From Lingula anatina (taxonomy: Eukaryota; Brachiopoda; Lingulata; Lingulida; Lingulidae), in contig NW_019775738.1 in the NCBI RefSeq assembly GCF_001039355.2, positions 86,525 through 129,764 of the forward strand: a stretch of DNA of 43,240 nt, written 5' to 3'. This document shows positions 41,386 to 43,240 of this stretch, piece by piece. Positions within the stretch are counted from its first letter, which is position 1, and every line of letters begins with the position of its first letter. The translations under genes were made by a program, and so were the position numbers. Below the pieces are notes generated by a model. The model made no database searches, was not told where the DNA came from, and worked only from the letters and a program-made list of their open reading frames with translations.

Positions 41386-43240
41386 ACTGGGCCTTCAATC
41401 GATCCATTCATTACACGTTAGCTGTAGACTTGATCCATACACATAACAACGACTTTTATGGATTGTAATAATGGACTGACTGAAGCCTTCGATTTTATGG
41501 AAGTGTCACCTTCTGTTGCTAGAGTTTTTGTTGTTTGTGATTTATTATTGTGTATGGAGCAAGTATAAACATAAATACTGTAGAAAAGACTGAAATAAAT
41601 TTATGTACGGTATATATACTTAATATATCTCATCGTGAAGTAAAATTATGTGTGGAATGTTCAGTTGTCACATAGTGGGAAATTAAAACAATGACCAAGT
41701 TTTGCCGATGAAGGTGTGAAGTAATATTTTAGCAGGTCTTTCATCCCCCTTTCTTTATTTCATTTATTTGTTTGTTTGTTTGTTTTAAAAGTTATTCTCA
41801 AAGAAGTTGGAAAATATCTGAAAATATATAATAAGTTAGGAAGTAAATTAGAGAAAGACGCTTTTGAAAACTGTTTATGTATGTTTGTTTTCACAATTCT
41901 ATCCGATGAATTTTAGTGTCAATAACTATTACATAAGTGTCGTCACGCCGTGTAGATAAACGGCTAAGACGCCATTTTCAAATAAACACCTCCTGACGAT
42001 CTGGCATGCCTTCTGGGTATATGACCGTGAAACTCAGAGTTGGGGTTGATACATGTCTCGTGTTTTTATTTATTTATTAATTTTAGGACGTTTGGTTTTA
42101 ATTTTGGCAAGGCGTCAAACGACTGTCAGAGACGATGTAATGAAGGCCTTCTCAGACAAAGAGTATTTAAGACCGAAAATTGGACAGACTCACATTTCCT
42201 AAGGAAGACATTAGGGACACATTACACTACATACTGGAAATTCCAATTCTTGTGACCATTACTCAAGCGTTCTATCTGCAGACGTGATATATTCCCATTT
42301 TCGGTCCAAAGAATTTCTAGTCTAACGATATCAGGCAGTTTGCATTAAAAATAATACATGAAAAAAACAGCCTTGGGTAGATCAATTTGGCTTTGATATT
42401 TTTTCAGGATAACGATTTCCCACTAAACAAAACGACATAAATGCAGACTATCAATTAGAAGGAACAATTATCGCTTTTTGAAGATAAAGAAACGTCGATG
42501 CGGCTTTTTGGGCAAATGTTCGATCGAACCAGCATGAGTCCTTGGCGTCATTTAAGTCGATAAAAAACAGCCAAATATAACAACCAAATTACTTTAACAG
42601 ACGAAACTTACGTTTATGCACCGCTTTTGAAGGACAGTACTTGGAAGAATAGGTTCTCAATCAAGGGTAAGATACATTTTATTATTATTATTTTTTTTTT
42701 TTTTTTTGATAGATTGATTATTTAATAAATGAAAACCAAAAATTGTTTGTATAATTGTTCTTATACACGGCCTTTTTATATATCAAATGCAGGCAAAATG
42801 ATTTAGAAATAATTAATTATTTCACAGACATACATGTACGTATTGCTTTAGATAACGTGAAAAATGCAAAGAAACCACACCTGTCTGTACTTAGCTGCAT
42901 TGAAATGACATGCGAGTTCTTAAATGTCTGAATTCTTACATGTATTTCTCACTTCCACACTCCAACCAGTGATGTGTGATACTGTACTGTATTAAGGTAG
43001 ATCGGTCGTTACATGTTCCAACGTTCGAATTTTTTTTAATTTTTTTTTGTTTGAAGAGACACCCAAGTACATTAAAAATTTGCAAAAAAAATTGGGGGTC
43101 ACCGACCAAATAAGAGAACTAGCCCCAAATATGATACACCCTGCATATCGCACTAGTCCCTATTCAAATCAATGGGAAAATGGGTGTTTTCTCACTAAAG
43201 CATTATTTTTTATGACTTTCTGACGTTCGAATTTTTTAAA
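41386..43240. other. Non-coding to window end, no gene supported
   Basis: AT-rich DNA with a (GTTT)n tract near 41768 and poly-T near 42695. A pyrimidine-rich acceptor at about 42086 opens a 40-codon frame with no recognised domain. If the chimeric gene continues, its remaining exons may lie here or beyond the window. Confidence 0.4.

Noticed and set aside
42040-42255. 71-codon frame after a good acceptor near 42086
   Set aside because: No domain recognised; the frame that continues phase 1 ends after about 40 codons, and no upstream link can be shown.
1-43240. tRNA, rRNA, CRISPR arrays, bacterial operons
   Set aside because: No cloverleaf, rRNA-like or spacer-repeat pattern was seen; the gene structure is that of an animal nuclear genome.

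Overview
This window is nuclear DNA from an invertebrate animal. The evidence is introns with GT-AG borders, AT-rich non-coding DNA full of simple repeats, many DNA transposon pieces, and an extracellular protein built by exon shuffling. Frequent acatgta-type words and the domain mix (LamG, C-type lectin, WSC, F5/8C, sushi) suggest a marine lophotrochozoan, probably a mollusc, but the taxon is inferred and not proven. No bacterial, organellar, tRNA or rRNA feature was recognised.

Layout. 1-2833 is non-coding and holds a GT microsatellite and an 878-bp TTAA-flanked inverted-repeat element. 2834-6489 (+) is a complete four-exon gene for a 284-residue classical short-chain dehydrogenase/reductase (SDR); its splice phases close into one open frame. 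6490-10281 is non-coding and holds two foldback MITEs and a hAT-like element. 10282-19800 is a tandem segmental duplication with an internal satellite-like array of about 350-400 bp units. Each copy carries its own upstream region and a near-identical signal-peptide first exon (10517-10577 and 17524-17584). 20415-37060 (+) carries 21 further exons. With either first exon they encode at least 1091 residues: signal peptide, LamG-like domain, Thr-rich mucin-like linker, C-type lectin-like domain, WSC, a fibrinogen-like fragment, F5/8 type C (discoidin), a second WSC and three sushi/CCP domains. The 3' end of this gene was not found. 37061-43240 is mostly non-coding, with a 29-bp minisatellite, a Tc1-like foldback element, MITE copies and two weak exon candidates.

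The two genes share a strand but I see no functional link. The SDR looks like a soluble NAD-dependent enzyme. The second gene looks like a secreted adhesive, recognition or matrix protein whose modules are known from innate immunity and mucus. Its introns carry Tc1-like, LINE and MITE insertions. An inverted pair of Tc1 arms brackets the LamG exons 2-4, and a TTAA element sits in one duplicate while the other duplicate keeps the empty site.

All exon borders were read by eye from splice consensus, phase and domain continuity. No transcript or homology search was available.
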